A stretch of DNA of 64,000 nt, from positions 686,467 through 750,466 of the forward strand of contig NW_019091417.1 in the NCBI RefSeq assembly GCF_001949145.1, given 5' to 3'. This stretch comes from Acanthaster planci. Taxonomy: Eukaryota; Echinodermata; Asteroidea; Valvatida; Acanthasteridae. The notes beneath the pieces are model-generated. The model was not told where the DNA came from. It was given only the letters and a program-made list of their open reading frames with translations, and did not search any database. Within the stretch, counting starts at the first letter, position 1, and each line of letters opens with the position of its first letter. Positions 15,001-30,000 of the stretch are shown here, piece by piece. Position numbers and translations under genes: made by a program.

Positions 15001-18000
15001 TTCAAAAATTATCCTTTAGTTGTAATAGCATCCGAACAGGGACAAGGAAGTAACTAGTTTTTCAATAATTGTGAAATCATGGGCTCTCTCCAGGCAGCCT
15101 ATGGTCCAAAATAATTCAAAGAATGCTAAACAAAGTTAACAAACCACATGTACAGCCATACTTAGCGCTCCGTATTTATCCATGGTGATTTACAGCACAT
15201 GTACAGAACAGGGGTCAAATTTCATGAAAAAGAAACCAACAACTGGGCTACAGAGACATAACATGTAGAGGCATGTGGGTTCACGTAATCTGGAAGCTAA
15301 GGGCCTGTTCACTCTTCAGTCTCAAGCAGAAGCACAGTTCATTTGATGTCAGGAAATACACATGTACATGTACGAGTACTTGCAGCAAAATTGGCTGAGT
15401 TGAAGGTGCTCAACTTTTGAAAATGTGCAGCGCGAACATTTGATCTGATGCCACAAAACCATGCTTGTCTGCACTTCTGCACCAAGTACATGTGAACTGG
15501 CCTTACCCACAGAAATTTACCCATCCAAAGAACTTGAACCAACTGTAGGACACATCTATTTTGTGGTTATTGTCTGTCCCCACAGAAACCTTTGTAGAAG
15601 GTCATCAAAGTCTTCACCCACAGCAAGGTTCTACCCCCCTCGCCCCACCTGAATGGTCCCAGTACTGGTGCATGGGGGCCTGCTTGTCACCCAACTAGGG
15701 ACACCTGATGTCTAGACTGACTCACAGAGGTGCTAATTGCATTATAGCTAGGCTTATACTCAAATGACTGAACACCTTGCTCTTGTTGGTCAAAAACGGA
15801 AGCCATGTGGTCATTAGAAAAGATGTACAGTGTACATGTAGAAAGGATCTAAAGTTGTGCAGTGCATGTGCATATGGAACATCATGTACATGTACATGTA
15901 GATATGTACATGCGCTGCAGGCTCAGATGTACATGTATATATGCCTGTACATGTACTGTACATGTATGTACACTGTACTTAGTACCTGTAGGTCAACAAG
16001 ACAGTGTGTGTTTGTTGTCCCACGCAACATGCTTGCTCTAGCCTCTTACCATGCTCTTACCCCTCAAGTCTCTCTTAACATGCTGCCTTCAAAAACAGCA
16101 CTGGCTCTGAAAACACCCTCTCAATTAAGAAAATACACAAGATCAAACAGCAATCAAGAGGTGTTAGTTGGAGCCAAGGGAGGAATGCTTGCCAAATCCC
16201 GGCCAACAGGTGCGCTGATTTTGGAAAACATCGGGTGTATGGTGATTAGAGGAATCCTCTAACATGGCGCACTTCAACATTTCCCGTGACAAACTTCTGT
16301 TGAAAAACCTCCAATTCAGTTAGTTGAATACAGCAACTGTTTCATGTACCTACATACATGTAAATGTGCATGCTGTTAACCATTGTGAACAATTCAGTGT
16401 CATCAAATTCAGTTCCAGATTCAAAAACTGGTGGCTTCCGGAACCTGGGCACAAATTCAGTTGAGTATTTTCTAATTAGCCTCACGGAAGTATTGTGGGC
16501 ACGACAGCAAGGCACTATTCGACGTGGCTAAATATTGAGCAAACACCAAAGATTTCACCCAGACCAACTAGCACCCTACTGTTGTGTCTTCCACACTTCA
16601 AAAGGCTAATGTGACCCACTCCAAAGTATCTCTGCTAATACCACATTATTAATATTTAACAATCTTTAAAGTTGACAAATTCAGAAAAATCTTTATTACA
16701 TGTACTTCCACTCACACTCCAACAAGTTTGCAAGAAATTTTTTTCTTAGTTTTGGGCACATCTTACAAAGAGTTCATTGTGCATTTTGAAAACACAATTG
16801 GAAAATCAGGCCTAGTTGAATTTCATTTGATAACTGTAGAGGGTATAAGTGTACACGTACATGTAACTCACAATTTATGAATGGGAATGTTGAAAGTTGG
16901 ATGAAATTGCACTGATTGTGAAATTTTGAGGTAAAACTACTGCTCCAGCAAAGGCACTTGAGGTAAAAAGCAAAGTGTGCCACATTAGGGTATATCAACA
17001 ACAACTGAAAATAGTGGAAATTCGTGTTTTTTTATCTCAGATGAGTGATCCAGGATGGAAATGTGAATATAATTAGTAATGGACATAAACAGGAGTATCT
17101 TTTATGGAAGAAGCCTGTTCATCAGCACTGTAGCAATAACATGTATATGTATACATATATATATATATACAATGCATTTACAATGTAACTTCATTTTGTA
17201 ATTTATTGGCAGGTTTTGCTATAGGGGCATTTTTGGCTCTACGAAGGCAGAAAGTATGTGTCAGTTTGGGGTATTTACATGTATGAGCCAGTACTGGTAA
17301 CTGTAATTAGTTATCCACACGTTAAAAAAGAAAAGTAGTTCCAACACGTCTTATACAGGTATTCATATTAAAAATTTTGAAAATTCTAGCTTTCAACACC
17401 TGACTTATGAGTAGGGCCAACATTGAACATAACATTTTCAGACATCACCATATCTGCAAAATGGGTCTTTTCTCTGTGGTGAAACCTTGTAAGTGAACAT
17501 GTAGCGACAGGAAAAGTATCTGTATCATTGCAAGATGTCCTAAGGATACCAAGCATAAGGTGCCATACTTAATAGTTGGGTCTACCTGCAGGTGACCTGG
17601 ATCTATCAATAGTACGTTATCATTTCAGATAGGAGAGGAGTAGAACCAGAATGACCCCCCTCCCCTCATCTGTCAGCAAGTTCCCCTTAGGATAAGAACC
17701 ACACACAGCATGGGCCAGGCCTTCCAATCTTGTTGTCCAGCTTAATTTTTAGACAGCATTTCTGGGTCATCAAGCTTGGAGACAGCTCTCAAACAAACAG
17801 GCTGCTCGGGTTGAATGACACTGCACTGGTGCATTATGCAGTCATTTTCTGGAGGCAGTGTACATTGTATGATGAGGATTAAGGCATGAGGATTAAGATT
17901 TTAAAACTCATACTTGTTGAAGGCAGGCCACCACTATACACTGTATATCAACTTCCTGCATTCAGCTGGTTTGTGTAATCAGATCAAATAATAAAAAAGT

Positions 18001-21000
18001 GTAGTGACTTTAGTTTATCCCAGAATTCCTCTTATTAAGCAATATGGCTGAGATAACTGGAGTTTTAATGTGTTTAGGATCAAATCAGGGTACAAGTGTA
18101 TTATCAGAACTTATTTCAATATCATCACAACTGCCTAACAACAGAAAGAATCACATGCTGTACAGAAAGATAACTTTCTTGGTGCTATGGTAGGTACATG
18201 TACATGTATCTCAAATGAGGATGCTAGGGTACAAGCTTGTGCACATTCAAATGAAGATTGGTTATGTACATTGTGCATCATTCGTGTGCACTTGTAAAAC
18301 TAGGGTCTGCCTCTTGTAGGACGTGACCTCGAACACACCAAGAATTTCCTAATGCATACATTCTAGTAAAGGCATGATATTAGAAAAAAGTACATGTAAA
18401 TGAAAAAAAAAGAACAGCGAGGCAAAGACAACCACACTAGATATATTCATCAGTACTTTCCCCAACTAAAGTTCAATTCTACCGTTACCAAAATAAACAG
18501 AATAGATATTTGCAGCTGACTTGAATGCCACTAACTGCACATTGTGCACAAGCAAGGACTGCTTTATCATTGCAATTTTCACATGGCTGGTTACCAACAA
18601 TACCAGTGACACACTTTCTACCTAGAGTCAGCTGCCCATTGAACGAATAACAAAAGTGAGGGAATTGATTTGACCTTACAAAAGGAAAGCAGACAAAGTC
18701 TTTTTTTTTTGGTTAGCATCCTTGGCCACTGAGAAAGTTCACAAAAGAAAACTGGGCTCGTTAGAGAACACATTTCTGCCGAACAAGTTCAAAGGGATCC
18801 ATTTCTCGGTAGATTACCAAGATTAAATAAGTTACATTTGCAGAAGCCGAAAATTCAAATTGCACTGCAGATGGACCAAATAAGTGGAAAGAAACTTTTA
18901 AAAAAACCTTTTATATATATACATTAGATAGCAAGTGCATGGCAGAAAACACCAACACCAACAGCATCATTCAATCCAGCACCTCAATGAACATGTACAT
19001 GTACATGGCCTACATAAACACAGTTTCCAGGCTCATGAGAAACAGATCGGCTGTTTGGCACAAACGTTGTATAGAATTTATGCCTTGGAGAAAATCATTT
19101 AAGGTCTAGAGAAGAGGGGGCCAATCTCTGACCGACAAAAATAATAACACTAGCAATATGTAAATATCACAGTATATACATTCACATGTAAGAATCCGAA
19201 AGTAGTCCATCAAGGACATGTATATACATAAATGAGTACATATAGAAGCTATACGTATTCTAATTGGTTCCTAAACCAAACAAATCATTTGCATTCCTGC
19301 CATCAAATCAAAAATGATTATGCTTGAAGCAGAGTACCGGTACATGTGTAGGCCAAGCTGGATTTTATAAGATAACTGATCACCAGATACAACATCGGGT
19401 CAAGATGTGCGCACATGTCTTCACTGATACAATTTCATGGGAGACTGTCTGGCATTCTTGGAGGAACAGGAACCTTGAAAATAAATGTTGAGATTTACGA
19501 CTGCACAGGCAATTGGAGTGGCTAAGTTGTTGGTAATTGGCAGTTACAATGGTGACATCGTAACCTTCTAGGAAAATACCGTGTTGCAACGATTAATTCT
19601 GCACGTTTCACATGAACACACACGGCGAAAAAAATCTGCGTACTTGCACTACATGCAATAAACCAGCCTTTACGCAACCAGTTCTGGTAACAAGACATAA
19701 CAACTGTCAAATGCCACATAAAACATTCTGTGACCTATTTCCACCCCAACTAAAATGCAAACGAAACAGACTGAATATTAAACTTGAAGAGTTCAAACAA
19801 ACTACATCAAATGTATGTTTTTAAGTCATTTCAAACCATCAAGTTTAAAATACTGACTGTGACAGTTAATAAAATTTATTAAACTGCGAAGCGTTTACAT
19901 AAGTTTTGCCTGATGGCACAGACTGCTCAAGGGAAAACAACAAATTACAAAGGGAAACAAATGTCCACAATTACAAAATGCTGAAATTATTCTAAAATAC
20001 AGAAACAAAAATAATTTAATTTGGTGAGTATTAATGGCCGTTCAAAGGACTCTAAGAAAAGTTTGTGGCACCACTATGCAGTCTGTCTTTCAGAATCAGA
20101 AATCATGTACATGTATGTATCGGTAGGATCATCTTATCAGAGTTTTCAAATTGAAGTTTCCCGAAAAAATAAAATTGAGAAGGGCTGACACATCAATCAC
20201 AAGTATAAAGTTAAAAACGGAAGGTCTTCCTCATTGAACCTTGGACAAGAAAGACTTCTTCGGAAGTTAATTCTCCAATTTCATGGTGTCCACATTGGTG
20301 CCAAAGAGGCCTTTATGCCATGGATTATACGCCCTTTAGCCCTTTCCACGGAACAGCCCAAGCCTACTTGTCAGGACAAAACAGTGTTCTGACCAAAAGG
20401 TTTGCCGTGACCCCATTAAAATGATAAATTCCATCTTTTTTTTCCTGGCGCAGACCATATTCTGACAGGAATAATACATTCTTTTTTACAAAGGCCACAA
20501 AGCCATGTTTGCGCCCAGTTTGTGTGCGGATCACACTCGACCTCCATTTTCATTTTTGCAATTCTGTGCAGTGAACCCTGTATACAAGGAATACATGTGT
20601 GACAATGTCAGAGGCAAAATGATGCAAGAAGTTAAAAAATCTGACTGCCGACACAATTCATCTGTCAGTTTGAAAGCCGCACAAAATAAAGGCTTCCTCC
20701 GAAAACCAGTCAAATGAAATAGAGTAAATGATGGAAAATAATGACTCATCAGTCCTCGATAAAGAACTTAAGATGAATTACACTGTGCACAAGTGCTAAA
20801 CACACTTTCTGTCTCAAAAGGAAGATCTTGCTTACATGAAAGTGTGTCTTTGGTTTAAAAAATTATGAGTTCCTAATGCTGTCCCCAAGTCAAATGCATC
20901 ATGCCCCTCTTTGGGTCATTATTTTCCTTTTCCCAGATTTACTTTCTTGGCCCCATAGGGCCTATTAAACACCCCAAGGATGCAGCCATTTAGAAGTTAT

Positions 21001-24000
21001 AAGAATGAAATATTACCCTGATATCATCATTAGAAAGTCAAGAAGTCAACGATCTCTGACACCTTAATCGTTACCATGGCTATCACTCCATCATTTTGGG
21101 TAGAAAGCTGCCCCTGCCAGGGGTTGCTGTCTTCAAATTATTCCCTGGTCTTCTTTTCCCTGGAGTCTAAACATCCAACAGAGCCCTGTTTTTCCTGTTA
21201 AGAGTGAGAATCCTGATGTGATAGGTTTTAGAGAATCTTGATGTGAAAAGCGCCTGAACTTTCTGGGGAGCGCCTTAATATACTGGTATATACAGCCCCC
21301 CTAATGAAAGACAGTGCCGGTCAAGGTATGGGAAATGCGTTAGAGGGATTCCTTGAGTCCTCTTTGTAGGTACCTGGCTCCAATCTATGATGAGGGAACA
21401 ACTATTTTCTGGATGCTTTCATCATGGCTCATCTATCAGTGCACTTCGAAAAAAAATAACCCAGGAAGCAGATGATAAATCTATCTAAAAAAAATTATAA
21501 GTAATCCAACTTTAAACAGCCATACAGAATGTATATGCTGTACATGCACGCATTCTTCATGTGGAACTGTGCACAAAACATGTTCTTTTTCAGATACTCT
21601 CTGATGTGCCATCTGCAGTGACATTGTACTTGTGTATATATTATGCAAATATCCAGCAAAAATACAGGCCTGACTGTTGTAGTACATGCCGCGAGGAAGG
21701 ATATCTTTTCTGAGAGCTTTGCACAAGCAGCATTGGGACGATTAGTCACAGCGGCTGGAAATAAGCGTACGGTGGGATGCACCTATTGTTAGCTGGATAC
21801 ACTTTGGCATTGGTGGTGCCCTTGGAGGTACATGTACATGCATGTAGACGGTGAAAAACAAGCAAATGGTACTGCAATGTGAGAAACGTACACGGCTTGT
21901 GTACTACAAAATTAAGAAGTTCATATACACGTGTACAAACTTGCAAAATCATGAAAATGATTGAAAAATGAGATGAAAAATGGGCAAATGCTTGCAGACA
22001 AAAGAAAATCTATTGAAAGAATACTTTGACTAAGACGAAGTATTGTAGGTATTCTGCAAGGTATAAATGTTATGTACGTGCATACATTTTTGTTTAATAA
22101 ATGGAAACAACATCTACCTGTACCTGTATCTTGACAGAGGGAACAGACAGAACTAGTTCACAAAAAAATTACATGTCCATTTGTGCTAATCAAACTAAGT
22201 CAGTATTGAAAAAAAAGAACAAATTCGAAATAGGAAACTGTTCATTATATTGAGCCAGCAACATTAATTAATTAACCCTAACACTCCTCAGTCCTCCAAC
22301 AGGTGAAGGATTGAGGAGGGTTAGGGTTAATTAATTAATCCTTCACCTGTTGGAGACAACGAGCCACTAAGCCAACATATCTCCTGATCCCATTTGAGCA
22401 CTTCTTGTTTTCTGTAAATCCATCCTTCATCAAAGGCTGGAGTGATAGCATGTTTACCGTGGAATGGTCCTGGATATGTGGTTTTGCCTTCATTAACAGA
22501 GTAGATGGCCCATGGTTTAAACATTTCCATTACCCAGTGGGCTGTGATCAAAACATCAACATGCATCCATTACCCACAGACCAAGGTAACTGAGTCAATT
22601 TCAGTCTACGCTCTGATGACAGATTTAGGCAAGAGTAGGGAGCTAAACTGATCCCTGGAATTCCTAACAAATGAATCACAAATAAATAAGGCCCCCATCA
22701 AAAAGATTACATCTTAGGTTGCAAGTAAATATATGCGCACACACATAAAGTAATTCACAGCCGCTTCAGTGGCTTTTAAGATCCTGAACACTAACTCCTA
22801 AGGCCAACATATTCTTGCTTGAATTTGAAACCTTCTGGTGTCCTGTCTATAACAAATTTGAGTAAAAGGTCCATGAACAAATTCAGGAATCAAGCTGTTT
22901 TAAAGGAAAAGTGCACAGGGAAAGATTGCCAAATTATTTTCCATTAACAAATAGCCCATCGATGAAGTGACATATTGTTATGATTTAACGTGCCTATAAA
23001 TATCATGAGAGGGATCACAAATCAATTGGCAGCTGGACAGGGATCAAACACACAGAAAAACCAGTACAGTTCCATTTGGATTCCACTGCAGGTGCAACCG
23101 GACAATAACTACGGGTACAATTACGACCCAACAATCCCTAAACCCAACTACATCCTTCAATGGCAGCCTGGCAGGTAGACAACAGGTGTTGTTAATCCTG
23201 TATCATTGGATAGACAGGTTAGAATCGATAGTAGAACCAATTACGACCTCAAACTACCTACAAAAAATCTATTTCCATTGGTTGAGAAAAATAAAATACA
23301 AAAACATTGAAGCACACATTATGTATTTTTTGGTGGAAGGGGGGTAAATAAATTTGCAAAGTTCCACTTATGTGAGATGAAGGCAAAAGTTGCAAACTGA
23401 TTGTTCTATACAATGACCAAATCAGAATATCGTTTATCAGAACTGGACCAACAATATCTGAGAAAAAACAAGGTCAGATTACCGCTGAAGCAATGGAATC
23501 AAAACCTTTCAGCACCAGGAAGAAAGCCTTCTCTCACAATGGTCTAATTCTCACCAATTCACATTCCTTACAAACCCACACTCTCCATGATACTTCCACA
23601 AATTAAAACGTGCATCCTCACTTTTTTCTGGGGCTTTGTGAGGACTTGTTGTTGTGACAACAACAGTCAAAATACGTTGGGTGTTAAACTCAAATGCCTT
23701 CACATAAATCAAGTGTTTTGACAAAGGGATGAGCGCTGTTCGGCACAACTGGGAACAGAGGGTTATCAGATTATCTTAGCATTAGGTCTGAAGACTTATT
23801 CTGGATCTCTGCCCCTTAGGAATTTGGTTAAGAACTTCTCATCAGGGAAATGCAAAGAAACTTTTCCCAGGCAGGTCCGGATTTGCATCATGGAGAAAGA
23901 ATAGATTTTGTTTTTTAATTGTGGCTGTATTTCTAAGGTTTTCATAAAAACTGTACTGGGATGTTTTCAACAATCATTCGGAACACAGCTTTTTAGTGCA

Positions 24001-27000
24001 AGTTATGTTTAACTCTACATGAACTATGACACATGTAAAGTATACCCCGGTACATGTACATGTACAAAGAAAAAGGTGAGAATATGCACATGAAGGCCTC
24101 CAATGTATTCTCAACAAGTTGTTACTTGTACACATAATACTGACATTTACAGACCTTACAAAAGTTGGCTGATGTAATCAGCTTCCAATACTCTCCAAAA
24201 CTGTAACTTAAGCCTCTAAGTGATGGTTTTTGCAGCTGTAATGAAACAAAATTATTGGCGCATCCAAGTTCTAATGTGAGTACTAAACTAGTGAAGATCA
24301 CAATACATGTAACTACACTACATCAAATTATTTTGAAAGAATACACTGGGGTGTACAATTTCATACATCCAATGACAGAGATGTATGATGATCAAAGACA
24401 AGCAACTAAATGTAACATGTACAAAATGCATTAACATCAAGTCAAGTGATCATTTCAGCAAGACTGTCAGAAAACTGATCCAAATTTGTTAGTCAGACCA
24501 AAGCAAAATTATTGTGACAAAGAGCATCTTCATTCTAACGTGTGACAGTAAACTGAAGTTGTGATCACTCAAAAATTCACAACTACATGTACATGCGTGT
24601 GCACATACATGTACACGTACACTGTTCATACATTTATAGGCACATGTGGTATTTAAGAGGAAGGTACGTGGATGGAATTGCCTCTAATCTTGACAGAGAG
24701 ACAACATAAGATTAAGAATGGGATCACAGTTGTGTTTAGGAAAAAAAAATTCACTTCAGGACCCTAAGCATTCCTGAAGTACCATTTACTAAATACTTGT
24801 GCAAATCATGCTGCTCATTGAAAAATGTACAAGTATGCTGTGCTGTGTCCAATTTGTAAAATTCTGTAAAATAAAGGAGGCCAAAATGTCTTCTTTTTGG
24901 AAGGATGTGTACATGTGCATGCAATAGAACATAACACAATACAACCACAGGATGCATTACTGATCCTATCCACTCTGACAAGTACAATGAAGTCCCCTTG
25001 GTCACAAAGTGTACAACTTAGGACAAGTTTGGGAGCCCACAGTTTTATTGACCACTGGTTGATTTTCCATGGTACCGGTAACTCATGCAAAATACAACGC
25101 AAAAGCTGTATATCCTCGGTACCAAGCAAAATCAGCCAATGGTAGACAAATCGTCTTTTTTAGCTTAAACTTGTCCCTATGTACATGTACATTTAGCTTT
25201 CAAAGGTGGCAAGTTCCGGCAAGGCTCCCTTCCCAAAAAACTAATGTTTCTGGTTTATCGAACAACTCTTATTTTTCAGAGCGATCCTAACATTTTTATT
25301 GGCAAGATCGAAAATGTATCTATATAAAAAATTTTTTTGTCAAATCCTGTTGTCTTTTCTGTCTTAACAAAACACCTGTGGGGGACCTTTTTTCATGTTA
25401 AAATGCTTTTATTGCTTTTGTTTTCCTACTTATGTGCAACTTTTGAAAAGAAATTTCTGAGTTTCCACCAAGTTCTCTTCGCATTTTGCTGTCGCAGCAC
25501 TTGGTGAAAACATGTGTACAAGCTCAATGCATTGAAGCAAGGCTGAGCAAGTTCCCGCACGCATGCAAAAGAACATGTGATATAAATGTAGCATCCAATC
25601 TACAATAGCGTGTTACACCACATGTCGAAAAAACATTGATGTTGCAAGAAGATTTCTGCAAGTTAATTCAAAGACCTTAGTCTCTTGTCTATGTGTATAT
25701 TTTCTATGCTCACAAGTTTAATTTGAGGTTGTTTTCCTAGTACTTGAAACGAGTGTGCTTCCACAAAATTTCCTGCCGTGGCACGAGGTTTATCGCCTGC
25801 CCGTCTGGATGCATCATGGATACTTAACCCTAACAGTCCCGAATGCCACAAAGTACTACTTAGTAGTAAAATGTAGTACTCAGCTCTGTCGCTTGGAAGA
25901 GGACATGACATTATTATTGTTTGAAGCCATAAAACACAATAGAGAAGACAATGTACCATACAGTGCTGTGGCACAGTGAATGCATGGTTTCATTGTTCTC
26001 TGTACGAGTAACAACGGAATAAACCTAGCCAGAAATAGTAATTTGTAGCGCTAGGTCCTTCAGGCTCAGAGTGTTACTTAGTATTTTGTAGTACTTAGTA
26101 CTCTAAACCAAACAACGCCTAGTACCGTTAGGGTTAACATGCGATACATGGACATTGTTGGCCAGTTTGCCATAGCGATGACGTAACATTGTGCATAGGG
26201 GTGTAAAATTGTCCATAATTCTTAAGAATTGTCGACAGTAGAAATTTTTAATTAGATTAAGTTTTTGTCACTCTTTGTGGCAATTTAGATAGCTTTTGTC
26301 CATATTCATGCCATTCAATCAGCACATTTCCCACTTGCCGACCCTATTTTTGAGAGGCAATTGGAAGCAGAACTATTTTTTTTGGGGGGCCCATGTAAAA
26401 AGGTTTGCAGCAGCACCATGCAAGGATATCTCTTTTGTATGTGTTTACAGAGGGTACTCACTACTCAACACCAGACGAGCATACTGTTCAGAATGTTGAG
26501 TACCCTTTGGTTCTTTTCAGAACTACACATACAAAGAAATATCCTTGCATGGTGCTATAATAAACATTTTGTTTACTTTGTCCCCACCTGTACATGTACG
26601 GGGTAAATGTAGAAAAGGGTAATAAAATTAATTCAACTTTTATTTGATTATAAATGTCCACACTTGGCCAAACTCAAAAAGAAAGGTTGGCTTCAACATC
26701 ATAGGGACAGAGTGATAAAAATCCACAACAAAGGATCCACCTAACCTATGGTTGAACAGCCACTGTGATACACGTACGCAGCGAACCAGACTGAGAGCGC
26801 CACACAAGGGAAGAACTTTTTGTTCATATTTAACAGTATAAAAAAGAAAAAGCAATTGTCCTGAGAAAATCCCCACATTTCTTTAGAGGACAGCTGATGG
26901 CTAAAATTCCTCTGACACAGTCGTGTGTATTAAAAAAAAAATCATTTTCTTCTGTAAGCAACCTTTTTGAATTTGATGACAATTGCTACATCTTTCACAG

Positions 27001-30000
27001 CAAGGGGCACTGGCGGTTGAATTAACTGCATGAATGCAACCTGCCAGGGCCCTCGCAGTAGGACTGCCAATTAAATTGTAATTAATTGTGGAATCCAATA
27101 TTGTAAAACCTTGAACCAGAGAAAAGCTGACACTTTAAACTTTCCATGTAACTTGAAGCCATTTGTACTATAAGCAGGACAAGGATGAAATTATTCAAGT
27201 TGAGCCACGAAAAATTTTCCTCTGCAACCTAATTCCGGTTGTCACTAACTTAATTTGACACTTCAGATTAATCATACATTTCTGAGCATTCAATACTAAA
27301 TGTAATTGTTGAAATCAACATTGATACCAAGTGTGTGTGTTCATTTAGCCAAAATTGACATTCCACCAAAAGAACATTTCAGCATCCTGTCAAATGTACT
27401 TTACCTTGAACATGTCAACTGCAGGTGAAATTGAAAATATTTTTGAAGGATCAGGCATCTGTCTCAAGTAAGCTAGGATTAAAGTACCTGTACACTGTAC
27501 ATTGTTCATGTAGGTGTAGCTATGGGTACATTGTACATTTACATACATGTATGTACATGTACATGTAGCCTAAGGTACATGTACATGTATGTATATGTAG
27601 CCTATGGTACATGTATACATGTACATGTACGTGGCCTATGGTACATGCAGCCTATGGTACATATATACATGCACAATGTGTCTACTGGCAAATGACAGTT
27701 ACAAGCATTTGTCATGATTGCAAGCAAGCATTCCTGCATGTTGCAAGAATAAAGTTAAATAAATAAAGACATATCATTCCATCCGGACAGAGACAAGGAC
27801 TGCGATTTAAGCTATGAGGACTCTGATCTGGGGTTCTTGTTTACCTTTTAAACTTGAAGGTTTGGGAAAAACAGGTTTGTTTAGATACATAAAGTCACGG
27901 TTTGTAAGACAATGAAATTGTCAATTATTCTGCTTCACATTTGGGCAACCCTGACAAAGCTTAGTGAAACGGACAATGTACAGCCCATGTTTGGGTGCAA
28001 ACCAGTGTACCCATGTTATGTGTACTTTGGACAGTGCAACACACACCTTTGAGGTGGAGACAAATATGTATATTTATTAAGTTTTAAACAAACATGCAGA
28101 GCACCAGCAAAAGGTGGGAATTAGGCCTTCCATGGGGAAGGACTTATGATTCTGGAATGACTGGACTGGTACAGTTTAGTCAGTATCAGATGAGCTGATC
28201 GGATTATCTTGATACTTAGTGTGCATAAATATGAAAGCTTTGCTAATGGGAACACTGACATGCTATAATTCCTGAAGCAAACATTCAATATTGGTACTCA
28301 GCTGTGATTTTTTCCCCACATCAAAGAACATCTGAATGACCACAGAAAGGATAAAGAGACTGGTGTGTGCTCATTTGTGGCATGCAAGAAAATCTGATAA
28401 GGCAGTTCCCTTCAGAATACCAAATGATACATTCAGGAGTAAGTACAGTACAAGTGATTTAACTTTACACCTGTCTGAACTGCATACTGGTATCATGGAG
28501 CTATCCATTAATTGGGCTAGGAACAGACCTTGGGCAAAAGCAAGCACTCACAAAAGGAACTCTTCCAGCAAAAAAATATACGAAAAAAAAATGAATAAAA
28601 TACAGGTAAAGAACACACGTATACATGCACATGTAGGGTAATTCAAACAGAATGTCTATGTATGGTTTGTTCGTTCAAAATGCTTTAATGCATGAATGCG
28701 CTGACACGGTGCAAAAACTGCACGTAAGCATTTCTGACATTCATTCCTGACATGATATCACTTCACCACAGCCCTGGTTACCTAGCTGTACTTTTTGACA
28801 AAGTCAAAAAGTTTGCCGTTTTATATAGGCACATGTATTCTTTTCATCATACCCAATATACGGTAAGGATGATTTATTCACAAGCCAAACATGAAATGCA
28901 GTGTGGTATTGTAAATGAGGTTCTTCCAAGCATGACCACGGCACAAAGAAGTTTGCCCACTGACTATGGAAGCAGCGGTAGGAAGCAACTGCTTATCCAG
29001 AATATTCCTGCATACATGTACCGTACATGTAGTTTGACTCACTTGATCTACATGTAGGCTACCTCGTCCCTACCCACCCAGAGAAACAAACATAAACCTA
29101 CCAACAAACTAAACGACAAAAAAGGAACACTAATGTTTGGGGTAAAGCTGCGAATTTCATTGATTTGAAAGAATGTAGAATCAAGTCTACATCTAGTTCT
29201 ACATGTAAAGAAATCTTCATACATTGCAAGTACAAGTACATTTACGTGTAAAGAAGAAGTTCCAATAATTACAGAAACTATCCATTTCTTGGAACTGAAT
29301 GTTACACCGTACCATAAATGGCAGCTTATATAGCCGATACATACATGTACGTGTACATGTACATTTTTGAATTACACGTACACAAACTGTTACACATACC
29401 GGGTACATGTACATGAACAGGGTATAGAACATGAACTGGGTACATGTGCACGTACAGTATGTACCCTGTATTTCAGTTTGTGCGATGGTAATTGATTTCA
29501 TCTTTATCAAATGAAGACTTTACTTACAATACATATACGTACACGTAATGTATGAATACTAGTACACCTTACGTACATGTAAATGTAGCCTTTGTAAAAG
29601 AAACTTTTATCTTGAGATGCCGACTACAAATACATATGAACATGTACCATAGACAACCTTGACTCTCTACTTTCAGGCTGAACTGATGGTAGTATGTACC
29701 GTACATTGTATTTCTATCAGGCATGGAGAAATTACCATAGAGTCACGTACTTTTGAACCGTACTGTTACAACAGCATTTTCTACAAAAGATTACTAATTC
29801 CATGACCAAAACTACTCCTCTAAAAGGGAAGGATCAGGAGAGGCAGACAGCATGACTCGCTTGCAGTTCAGCGAGGGGGCAGCTTTTTTCTCTTGGTTTG
29901 TAGAATGGAAGCATTTCAATAAAAAAAAAAACAAATGTAACATCCCTTGATAAAGATATTGTTGCACTTGCATATTCGTGTGAAAGGCTCAACAAAGAAG

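Noticed and set aside
15777-16262. 161-codon plus-strand open frame
   Set aside because: The reading is mostly Met, Tyr, Cys and Thr from TACATG repeats, with no domain, no splice logic and no relation to known proteins.
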